NCBI RefSeq assembly: GCF_000308415.1
Contig: NZ_BAFS01000145.1
Coordinates: 1-32,247 of the forward strand
Length of the DNA stretch: 32,247 bases
Source of the DNA: Nocardia asiatica NBRC 100129
GTDB lineage: Bacteria > Actinomycetota > Actinomycetes > Mycobacteriales > Mycobacteriaceae
Reading direction: 5' to 3'
Shown: one piece after another, positions 15,479-32,247 of the stretch
Position numbering within the stretch: position 1 is the stretch's first letter
How the letters are laid out: the number at the start of each line of letters is the position of its first letter
Notes under the pieces: model-generated
Database searches by the model: none
Told to the model about the DNA's origin: nothing
The model's input: only the letters and a program-made list of their open reading frames with translations
Program-made: the position numbers and the translations under genes

Positions 15479-16495
15479 CTAATCGCCCCTGCCGACCGGT
15501 TCGCCGCCCGATTGCCGCAACGAGCTGCGATCCGCGCGCCAGGATGCCAGCACATGATCAGCGAATCGGTCCTCGAGCACGTTCGTCACCTGGATGCCGA
15601 AGACCACCGATTCGGTCAGCCCGGGTTCGCGCCGCAGCAGGTCGCCGATCACGCCCGTACGCATGATCTGCTCGTGCACGGCATCGGCTTCGACGTGCTC
15701 GCGATAGAACAGCACGCACGCCGGATCGGCGTCCAAACGCCGCAACGCCTCCACCATGCGCTGCGCACCGGGCGGCGAGGTGATCTCCACCGTGGCGAAA
15801 TGGCCCACCAGCGCCCCGCGCCACGACCGGTGCAGACCGAACAGCGACATCATGTTCACCAGCGCCAGCATCGGCGCGGGCACCACGTCCAGATAGTGCA
15901 GGTACGCCGGATCCAGCCCTGCGCCGGCCAGCAGATCGGCGTACAGCTGCGCGTGCACGCGTTCGCCGCGTCCGCCGCCGAACTCGTCGAACTCCACCGC
16001 CACCAGCGAAGCCTTGGCCTGACCGCGCAATCGCGGAATCACCCAGGCGTAGGGGTCGGCCTCTTTGTGGTGGTAGATCGAACGATGCACGAAGTATTCG
16101 CGCATCTGCCACCACTCGCCCTCGTCGCGCAGGAACCGGCTGGGTCCGGCCGGGTCGGCGGGGGTGACCAGTAACTGGTCGAGTTCGGCGTCCAGATCCG
16201 CGCCGCCCGCCACGTCCTCGCGCAGCGCCGCCAGGAACCGCTGCTCCAGCGCCGCGCGCAGCCCGAGCAGGCCCGGGTCCCATTCCCATCCCTCGTCCAC
16301 CGCCGCGAAGCCGTGATAGTGCAGCTCGTAGCAGGTGTGCAGGGCCAAGTGCAGATCCTCGCCGTAGGGGTCGAGCGGACCCGGCCGCGGTACCGAACCA
16401 CCCGGTTCGCCGCGCAGCAACTCCACGATCGCCTCGGACAGCTCGCCGCGGGGCTGGGGCAGTTCGATCGTCTGGGCGTCTGTCATGACCGTCAT
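15479..16495 (-). CDS. Iron-containing redox enzyme (haem-oxygenase-like diiron protein)
   Basis: The product has 338 residues and matches the family annotated as iron-containing redox enzymes with a haem-oxygenase-like fold. Candidate metal ligands appear on separate helices: Glu133 and His137/143 (REYFVHRSIYHH), Glu168 and His181 (VEFDEFGGGRGERVHAQLY), and Glu266, His267, Asp271, His274 (REHVEADAVHE). This carboxylate/histidine spacing is that of HDO enzymes (UndA, CADD and SznF are known examples), which use a labile diiron centre for O2-dependent oxidations. The substrate is unknown. The start at 16495 is tentative; an ATG four codons in (16486) is nearly as good. The methyltransferase gene follows 31 bases later. 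Confidence 0.87.
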   Translation of the reverse strand: MTVMTDAQTIELPQPRGELSEAIVELLRGEPGGSVPRPGPLDPYGEDLHLALHTCYELHYHGFAAVDEGWEWDPGLLGLRAALEQRFLAALREDVAGGADLDAELDQLLVTPADPAGPSRFLRDEGEWWQMREYFVHRSIYHHKEADPYAWVIPRLRGQAKASLVAVEFDEFGGGRGERVHAQLYADLLAGAGLDPAYLHYLDVVPAPMLALVNMMSLFGLHRSWRGALVGHFATVEITSPPGAQRMVEALRRLDADPACVLFYREHVEADAVHEQIMRTGVIGDLLRREPGLTESVVFGIQVTNVLEDRFADHVLASWRADRSSLRQSGGEPVGRGD

Positions 16496-16549
16496 AGGGG
16501 TCGCTTACCCCGGTCCGCCGCCGTTATCGCGGCTCGGCGCGGAAAGAAT

Positions 16550-16597
16550 GGGACGAACCTCCCGCGCCGCCGCCGGGGCAGCCGGGGAGGTTCGCCC
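16550..16597 (-). terminator. Hairpin terminator after lsr2
   Basis: A 10-bp stem (16554-16563 with 16585-16594) is extended by three G-C pairs past a bulged A (16550-16552 with 16595-16597). The loop is GC-rich. It begins 4 bases beyond the lsr2 stop on the minus strand and lies upstream of the diiron gene, isolating lsr2 as its own transcription unit. Confidence 0.7.
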
Positions 16598-16601
16598 GGA
16601 A

Positions 16602-16937
16602 TTAACCGTTCGCCTTCTTGTACGCCTCGACGACCTCGGCCGAGATCCGGCCGCGCGCCGAGACGTCGATGCCGTTTTTGCGCGCCCATTCCCGGATGAC
16701 CGTGGCCTGCTCGCGATCGTTCGCCGAACGCAGGACACCGCCGCGCCCGCGCCGGGTACGACCGACTTTGCGGGCGTACGGAACCCACTGGTCGAAGAAT
16801 CCGCGCAACTGACCGGCATTGTCCGCCGACAAGTCCATCTCGTAGGCCACGCCGTCCACGGCGAAAGATACGGTTTCCTCGGCCTGAGACTTGCCGTCGT
16901 AGTCATCGACCAGAGTCACGACGACCTTGCGTGCCAT
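16602..16937 (-). CDS. lsr2: Lsr2-family nucleoid-associated protein
   Basis: The 111-residue product aligns end to end with Lsr2. The N-terminal dimerisation part begins [15 protein letters not shown] and includes [16 protein letters not shown] basic linker ([13 protein letters not shown], about 55-67) follows. The C-terminal DNA-binding domain has [21 protein letters not shown], with the RGR hook at 95-97 that inserts into the minor groove of AT-rich DNA. Lsr2 is the H-NS-like xenogeneic silencer of actinomycetes and commonly represses acquired genes and biosynthetic clusters. The sequence is somewhat divergent around RGR (SARGRIS), so it could be a paralogue and not the main chromosomal copy. 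A GAAGGGA site precedes the ATG. Confidence 0.92.
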   Translation of the reverse strand: MARKVVVTLVDDYDGKSQAEETVSFAVDGVAYEMDLSADNAGQLRGFFDQWVPYARKVGRTRRGRGGVLRSANDREQATVIREWARKNGIDVSARGRISAEVVEAYKKANG

Positions 16938-17014
16938 AGAGATAATCCCTTCGCGGTTACCGAGCGCGTGCAGTCGAAAAAACAATCCAGCCAGTAGATA
17001 ACAGATCAGTTCCA

Positions 17015-17031
17015 CCCCGCGAACAGCGGGG
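17015..17031. promoter_or_regulatory. Small hairpin upstream of lsr2
   Basis: CCCCGC (17015-17020) pairs with GCGGGG (17026-17031) around a 5-base loop, about 80 bases upstream of the lsr2 start. It could be an operator or leader structure. The stem is short and may be chance in GC-rich DNA. Confidence 0.25.
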
Positions 17032-17797
17032 TCCCCTGCCGCGGCGTACAGCGTGCGGCGAACGGCACACCGCCGGTGACCGTGGAGCCTCACACATATT
17101 GCACGCGCACCCCGCGAACCAGCAAACCGCACGTCGCGTGACGCCGCGCCGGTACCGCGGCGGCGGCGCCCCACGACTCGACGCACCGGAGAGGAACCCG
17201 GACCTCGATTCGCTGTTGTCGCCGACGCCATTTCGCCGCGCCATCGGTGCGGCGACGTCATTGGTCCGAATTCCCGCCGCGGCGGACGGTTCGCGGCGCA
17301 CTCTGTCCGATCACCGGCTCCGGTGCGGCCTTCGCCGGCAACGAATCGACGCCATTCCCGCGCCCGGCGTTTCCTTTTCACCGGGGTCGGGCTCGCCGTC
17401 GATATACCTGACGCTCGGTTCGCCGGTCAATATGACAATCCTGAGAATTCGGCGGCGCACCGCGACAACCGCTCCGCACACCACCCCGTGGGCGAGCCAC
17501 ACGGTCGGCGCTTTCCGCAGCGGCGCGGGCGCGGTCATCGATCCGTTCGCGGCCGAGGGATCGCGCGCGCAGTGCCTCGCGCGCGTCGCGGCGGACCGGA
17601 CCTCCGGCTCGGCGGCGACCTCCTCCGACAGCCTCCGGCGAACTGCTCGGGCCGGTCCCCGCAGCTCGGGCATCGGCCCCGCCTCTCGGCTGGGGGCCGG
17701 TCCCGCCGACACGACCACGATGGCGTAACCGCAAGCGCGCCGACGCATTCCGCGCGTCGCACCGGAGAGGACGCCACCTCCCACAGCTGAGAAGACG

Positions 17798-17817
17798 ACG
17801 GCGCGAGCGCCGTTTTA
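17798..17817 (+). terminator. Hairpin with T tract, possible terminator or attenuator
   Basis: The stem ACGGCG (17798-17803) pairs with CGCCGT (17808-17813) around a CGAG tetraloop and runs into TTTT. This is the closest thing to a classical Rho-independent terminator in the window. No supported gene ends just before it on the plus strand. It could end a small RNA or attenuate a transcript entering the cluster about 290 bases downstream. Confidence 0.4.
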
Positions 17818-18053
17818 GTCTGGACGACGCTCGGTCCAGCCGGAATACTGGCGTGCGCCGGTTTCGCCGGAGTCGGCCATGCCGGGAAGGGCGCATTCGG
17901 TCGGCTCACCGTTGGAAAGAAGGGACACCATCTCCGATTCTGCAGACAGGCAGTCGGCCCGTTGAGAACGGCGGGGGGCCGAGTACCGTTCCGAACTCTG
18001 TCGAGCGAGTGGGGCATCCGCGCGACGCGGACCCCGGCAACGATTCAGATGTC

Positions 18054-18075
18054 GGCCGATTCGCGGAATTCGGCC
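18054..18075. promoter_or_regulatory. Dyad symmetry just upstream of the glycosyltransferase gene
   Basis: GGCCGATTC (18054-18062) pairs with GAATTCGGCC (18066-18075) around GCG, with one bulged T. It ends 34 bases before the ATG of the first cluster gene. The position suits a repressor operator or a 5' leader hairpin. No regulator gene in the window can be tied to it. Confidence 0.35.
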
Positions 18076-18109
18076 AGACGAGCCCAGTGCACGAGCGGAA
18101 GTCGATAGT

Positions 18110-19402
18110 ATGCGTGTGGCCTTGTTGCCCGCAGGTACCAGGGGCGATCATCAACCGTATCTCGCGTTGGCGGACGAGTTCCGCGCCCGCGGGCACGAGG
18201 TGGAAATCACCGCCACCCGCAATCAGGCGCACATCGTGCGCAATGCGGACTTCGAACCCCACGTGATTCCCTTCGACGCCGCGGAATTGCTCGAGACGCC
18301 CGCGGCCAGGCAGGCGCTGGCCTCCGGCAGAACGCTGCCGTTCATTCGGATCATGCTCGACACGGTGAAGATCATCGAGGGTGGTCGCGGGACGGCGATG
18401 CACGAGGTGCTCGCGAAAGCCTGCGCGGGCGCGGATGTCGTGGTCGCCTGCGCGTCGACGCTGCCGTGGGCGATGGAGTTCCGGGAGAAGACCGGTACGC
18501 CGGTGATCGGCTGCCTGCCCTACCCGCTGGAGCGCACCGACGAGTTCCCGTCGTCGTTCATGGCGAAGAACATGACGTCGTCCCGAATTCTCTCCCGCGC
18601 GACTTATAGCTTGTTCGAATTGTCCTATACGTTCCTGTATCGCAAGGTCGATCGCCAATTGCGCCGGCAGATGGGGCTGGCGGGCAAGCCGCGCAATCCT
18701 TTCCGGCGGCTCCGGGACGAGGGAATCCCCCTGGTTCACATGGTGAGCCCGGTGCTGTTGCCGAAGCCGCGCGATTGGCCCGAACGCGCGACCGTCGTCG
18801 GCGCCCCCATCCTGCCGCAGCGGCTGCGGGACGCCTGGGGCGAGGCGGTCATCGACCCGGAACTCGACGCCTGGCTCGACGAAGGCGAACCACCGATCTA
18901 CTTCTGCATGACCGGAATGCCCGTCGTCGATCCGGTGGAATGCCGCGAGATGATCGCCACGGTCTGCGCGCGGCTGGGCGCGCGGGCCCTCGTCACGGTG
19001 AAAGGCGACGGCTTCCCGAAGGGATTCAGCGCCGACCGCGCGCTGCTGGTCATCGATTCGTTCGACTACGACCGCGTGCTGCCGCGCTGCCGCGCGGTGG
19101 TGCACCACGGCGGCAGCGGGAACACACACGACGTGGTGCGCGCGGGGATTCCCGCCGTGGTGATCCCGGTGCACAGCGACCAGTTCTTCTACGGCTGGCG
19201 CATCGCAGCGCTCGGTATCGGAGCCACCTTCCCGTATCGCCGGATCACTCCCGATCGGCTGCATCAGGCGCTTGCTCGGGCGCTCACACCGCAGGCGCGG
19301 CAGCGAGCCGAGGAGATCGGCCGCACGGTCGCGGCGGAGAACGGCGTGCTCGCCGCCGTCGACGCCGTCGAGAAACTCGCCGCCGCGACCACCCGACCAT
19401 GA
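18110..19402 (+). CDS. GT1-family glycosyltransferase
   Basis: The product has 430 residues with a GT-B fold. The N-terminus MRVALLPAGTRGDHQPYLALADEFRARGHEV is the classic opening of GT1 enzymes. The donor-binding box is HHGGSGNTHDVVRAGIPAVV, at about residues 332-351, followed by PVHSDQFFYG. Relatives include macrolide glycosyltransferases and the rhamnosyl- and glucosyltransferases of mycobacterial glycopeptidolipids and phenolic glycolipids, which use nucleotide sugars on lipid or polyketide hydroxyls. The segment before the box (about 160-185, YSLFELSYTFLYRKVDR) is typical of lipid-directed members. The megasynthase gene starts 87 bases downstream with no terminator between, so this is probably the first gene of the operon. 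The likely job is sugar transfer to the cluster product; the sugar is unknown. Confidence 0.9.
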   Translation: MRVALLPAGTRGDHQPYLALADEFRARGHEVEITATRNQAHIVRNADFEPHVIPFDAAELLETPAARQALASGRTLPFIRIMLDTVKIIEGGRGTAMHEVLAKACAGADVVVACASTLPWAMEFREKTGTPVIGCLPYPLERTDEFPSSFMAKNMTSSRILSRATYSLFELSYTFLYRKVDRQLRRQMGLAGKPRNPFRRLRDEGIPLVHMVSPVLLPKPRDWPERATVVGAPILPQRLRDAWGEAVIDPELDAWLDEGEPPIYFCMTGMPVVDPVECREMIATVCARLGARALVTVKGDGFPKGFSADRALLVIDSFDYDRVLPRCRAVVHHGGSGNTHDVVRAGIPAVVIPVHSDQFFYGWRIAALGIGATFPYRRITPDRLHQALARALTPQARQRAEEIGRTVAAENGVLAAVDAVEKLAAATTRP

Positions 19403-19474
19403 GATGCCGGTCGGCGTCCGCGCGCTGTCGCGGCGTCTTCCGCTGAGCGCACGACCCCCGTGACAGTCGAGTTC

Positions 19475-19480
19475 CGAAGG
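19475..19480 (+). promoter_or_regulatory. Ribosome binding site setting the megasynthase start
   Basis: CGAAGG lies 9 bases before the ATG at 19490. An upstream in-frame GTG at 19460 has no comparable site. Confidence 0.6.
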
Positions 19481-19489
19481 TTGTACCGC

Positions 19490-29490
<10,001 letters not shown>

Positions 29491-29494
<4 letters not shown>

Positions 29495-31764
29495 ACAGCA
29501 GCGACAAGGAGTTACGCGTGCGCAGTCCGAACGGCGAGCACCCGCCGCACACCGAGCGAGCCGATCGGCGCGCGCTGGCCGAGGCCATCGAAAGCGGTGG
29601 CGGTCTCGACGTGTCCGCGTTGCTGGCGCGCGCGGGCGGTCCGGTGCGCACCACGACGGCGATCGCGCGCTCCGGCGAATGGAGCGCGGAGTCGCTCACG
29701 ACGGCGATGACCGCGGTGGCGAACCGGTTCACCGCCGAGCCGATCGGGCCGGAAACGGATTTCTTCGACGGCGGCGGCACATCCGTCGCCGCGGTCCAGT
29801 TCGTCGCGGCGCTGGCCGGGGAACTGGATGTGCACCTGGATCTGGACGACGTCTTCGCCGACGCGCGCCCGCGCAGGCTGGCGCAACGCTGGTTGGGCGC
29901 GCGCGCCGAATCAAACGAAACCGACCGGCCGGTCGTGGCGGCAGCTGCCGTGGACGACGACTTCGCGCAGCTGATGTCCGACGTCGCCGGAGCCGACCGG
30001 CTGCCCTTGGTCGACCCGCCGGACCGGGTCGTCCCCCGGTGCATCCTGCTCACCGGCGCCACCGGTTTCCTGGGCAGTCATCTGCTGCTGGACCTTTTGC
30101 GCGGCAGCGACGCGCAGGTGGTCTGCCTGGTCCGCGCACAGGACGACGTGGACGCGCTCGATCGGCTGGCGGCAGCGCTGACGCGGTTCCTGCTGCCGTG
30201 GTCTCCGGAGGTGCGCAGGCGGGTCACGGTGCTCACCGGCGACCTGCGGGAGCCGAACCTCGGCCTGTCCGACGAACGCTGGGCGGCGCTGGCCGAGGAG
30301 GTCGACGCCATCGTCAACGTCGGCGCCGCGGTGGACTTCCTGCGCGGCTACCGGTCCCTGCGCCGCGCGAACGTGCTCGGTCCGCTGACGCTGGCGCGGC
30401 TGGCGGCGACCGGGAGACCCAAACCGCTGCACCACGTCTCCTCGATCGCGGTGTTCAACGAACTCGGCATCCCCGCGATGGGCGAAGACGATCCGGTGGC
30501 GAACATCGGCAAGCTGGTGATCGGCTACGACCGGACGAAATGGGCGGCCGAGGCGGTCATGCGGCGGGCTCGCGAACATGGGCTGGTCGTCACGGTGCTG
30601 CGGCCCGGCGGCATCGGCGGCCACCGCGAGACCGGCGCGCACAATCCGCGCGACCTCAACAGCGGCATCATCGCGGCGCTGTCGCGGTTCGGCACCGTCC
30701 CGGCGCTGCGCAATCTCCACGTCGCGCCGGTCGACTGGGTGAGCAAGGTCGCCGCGGCGATCGTCTGCGCGCCGACGGCCTGGGGCCACAACTACCACCT
30801 CACCGGCACGCCCACCACCCTCCAGCAGATGCTCGGCGAATCCGCCGCGATCGGCATGGACATGCGGGTACAGCACTGGGCCGCCTGGTGCGACGAGGTG
30901 GTGGAACGGATCAGCACCGAGCCGGTCCCCGAGCTGGAATCGCTGGCGCAGGTGCTGCGCAGCCCCGTCGCGCGCCACCCGCTGGAGACCATGGCATCCG
31001 TTCCCGCCGCCACCGACGAGCGCACCCGCGCCTTCCTGCGCGCGCACAATCTGCCCGCCCCCATCCGCTACGGTGCCCAGGCACAACGCAAGACGCTGGA
31101 GCTGCTCGCCGACACCGGCATGGCACGGCTGCCGCAGTCGCAGGACACGCCTTACCTGTGGTTCTCGGAAACCTTGGCGGGGACGCTCGGGCCCGTCGGC
31201 GCACCCGCCGACACGTCCTGCGCCTTGCATCTTCGACTGTCCATCGGCAGCACCCACCAGCTGGTCGCCGGGCGCACCGTCGACGTCAGCGGCGAACTGC
31301 GGTGCGCGCTGCTGCACGACGAACCGCTCACCGTGTCCGGCGCGCTGACGGTGCGACCGCACGACGGCATCCCGATCCGGCACGGGCTCCAACATCCGCT
31401 CATGCACTACCGGTTGACGCTGCGCGACGCCGACGGCGGAACGTGGTGGCTGTCCGGGTACAAATACGCCGAGGCGCGCCGCACCGTGATCCGGCAGGCG
31501 CGCACGCTGACCGTCGAACTCGGCCGCGACAACGAACCCGCGAGCGTCGCCGGCGAGGTCGCGGTCCCGCTGGACACCTACCTGCGCGATCAGATCGACG
31601 GCATCCACGTGGATCCGCGGCTTTCCGAGCGGCAGCGGCGGACCGCCAAGCTGTTGTGGCTGAGCTGGTTCGGGTCCCAGCTCGGCAAAGGGCTGCTGGA
31701 ACCCGCGCTGCGCGTGGGGACCGAGCTGCTGGATCTGCGCCGAAACGCGAAGGAGTTCCGCTGA
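29491..31764 (+). CDS. Carrier protein-thioester reductase with extra C-terminal domain
   Basis: The 757-residue product has three parts. Residues about 50-140 are a carrier domain with the phosphopantetheine Ser98 in DFFDGGGTS. Residues about 180-545 are a thioester reductase of the Lys2/CAR R-domain type: NADP-binding TGATGFLG from 188, the extended-SDR pair Tyr346 and Lys350 (YDRTKW), and RPGGIGG. Such domains release carrier-bound thioesters as aldehydes or alcohols. Residues about 545-730 (FSETLAGTL, LMHYRLTL, WWLSGYKY) resemble, from memory, the beta-rich domain found in actinobacterial GMC-oxidoreductase/hydrolase fusions. The ATG overlaps the megasynthase stop as ATGA. A GTG at 29518 with AAGGAG six bases before it is an equally good start (748 residues). 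This carrier is the natural third station of the assembly line. Confidence 0.88.
29506..29511 (+). promoter_or_regulatory. Internal ribosome binding site pointing to a GTG start
   Basis: AAGGAG lies 6 bases before an in-frame GTG at 29518, nine codons into the reductase frame. The ATG at 29491 has no Shine-Dalgarno but overlaps the upstream stop. Translation may reinitiate at either codon. Confidence 0.55.
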
Positions 31765-32247
31765 TGCTCACCCCCATCCGGCCGGGCGCCGCGCCGACGG
31801 TGGAGGAGATTCCTTTCCTGACCACCGACGGCACCCGGTTGGGCCTGCGCCGCGTCGTCGTCGAGGACCCCGACCGGCCCGCGGTGCTGCTGGTGCACGG
31901 CCACGGCGTGTCCTCGGACATGTTCCTGCTGCCCGAGACCCGCACGATCGTCGATGCGCTGGTCGACGCCGGATACCAACCGTGGCTGCTGGATTGGCGC
32001 GGCAGCTGCCGCCTGCCCTACAACGCCGCCGGTCCGCGTTTCAGCTTCGACGACGTGGCGCTCTACGACCTGCCCGAGGCCGTCGGCGAGATCCGGCAGC
32101 GTATCGGTGACCGGCCGTTGTTCGTGGTCGCGCATTGCGTCGGGGCCCTGGCGCTGTCGATGAGCATGACCGCGGGGCTGGTACCGGGACTGGCCGGCGT
32201 CGTCGCCCAGGGCGTGTTCCTCACGCCCAAGGTGAGCGGTGCGATGC
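31764..32247 (+). CDS. Alpha/beta hydrolase (3' end outside window)
   Basis: The ATG at 31764 shares its first base with the stop of the reductase gene (TGATG), so translation is coupled. The first 161 residues are visible and the frame is open at the window end. The alpha/beta hydrolase core is clear: strand and oxyanion segment LLVHGHGVSSDMF (about 46-58), WLLDWRGS (about 75-82), and the nucleophile elbow VVAHCVGAL, where Cys125 occupies the usual Ser position. From memory, hydrolase domains fused to actinobacterial GMC oxidoreductases share this AHCxGA elbow and the LLDWRxS strand. The role could be acyl transfer, ester hydrolysis or editing of the cluster product. It is partial, so the catalytic Asp and His cannot be checked. 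Confidence 0.85.
   Translation, partial: MLTPIRPGAAPTVEEIPFLTTDGTRLGLRRVVVEDPDRPAVLLVHGHGVSSDMFLLPETRTIVDALVDAGYQPWLLDWRGSCRLPYNAAGPRFSFDDVALYDLPEAVGEIRQRIGDRPLFVVAHCVGALALSMSMTAGLVPGLAGVVAQGVFLTPKVSGAM

Larger units (their letters stand above)
16938..18109. other. Long spacer without a convincing gene
   Basis: About 1.17 kb separates lsr2 (leaving leftwards) from the glycosyltransferase (going rightwards). Several frames of 100-210 codons are open on both strands, but their products are rich in Arg, His, Ser and Pro, overlap each other, and match nothing I recognise. What can be seen: a relatively AT-rich stretch at about 16,975-17,010 in the lsr2 leader/promoter area; a small hairpin at 17,015-17,031; a hairpin with T tract at 17,798-17,817; and a dyad at 18,054-18,075. 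It must hold the promoters of lsr2 and of the biosynthetic cluster. Confidence 0.6.

Noticed and set aside
17099..17790. Overlapping frames of 150-210 codons on both strands in the spacer before the cluster
   Set aside because: Their products are Arg/His/Pro-rich, unlike any family I know, overlap one another, and lack convincing ribosome binding sites. Any of them could be a decayed gene, but none can be supported.

Overview
The window is high-GC, densely coded DNA from an actinomycete. An Lsr2-type nucleoid protein, a very long CtpI-like P-type ATPase, a fatty acyl-AMP ligase fused to a polyketide synthase, and GTG starts together suggest the Mycobacteriales, most likely Nocardia or a close relative. 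The genus is an inference; no rRNA gene or other marker is present to confirm it.

Positions 1 to about 14,600 hold a stress and redox gene neighbourhood. On the plus strand are a phospholipase D-family protein (cut by the window start), a short FetB-like membrane fragment, a 38-residue membrane peptide and a DUF6480-type protein. Facing them on the minus strand is a probable four-gene operon, transcribed from 9,923 down to 1,992: a 1,539-residue P-type ATPase, a pyruvate-oxidase-like ThDP enzyme, a hemerythrin and an SDR oxidoreductase. Next come a zinc alcohol/formaldehyde dehydrogenase (minus), an Orn/Lys/Arg decarboxylase-type PLP enzyme with an NAD(P)H-FMN reductase-like flavoprotein (plus), a second hemerythrin (minus) and a CinA/PncC-type amidohydrolase (plus). 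Strong hairpins lie at most of the gene ends.

Positions 14,607 to 16,937 hold a compact minus-strand trio (haem-oxygenase-like diiron protein, HemK2-like methyltransferase, CDGSH iron-sulfur protein) and an lsr2 gene with its own terminator. A spacer of about 1.17 kb follows with no convincing gene but several hairpins.

Positions 18,110 to the end form the left part of a biosynthetic gene cluster on the plus strand: a GT1 glycosyltransferase; a giant megasynthase of 3,334 residues (FAAL-ACP-KS-AT-DH-KR-ACP-C-FkbH); a carrier/thioester-reductase protein with an extra C-terminal domain; and an alpha/beta hydrolase cut by the window end. The last three overlap by 1 to 4 bases. The simplest reading is this. 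A fatty acid is activated by the FAAL and extended once to an enoyl thioester. The FkbH domain makes a glyceryl thioester from 1,3-bisphosphoglycerate. The condensation domain joins the two through an ester. The reductase domain releases the product as an aldehyde or alcohol, and the glycosyltransferase adds a sugar. This would be a glycosylated acyl-glycerol-like lipid made by an assembly line I do not recognise as characterised. It is the most interesting content of the window.
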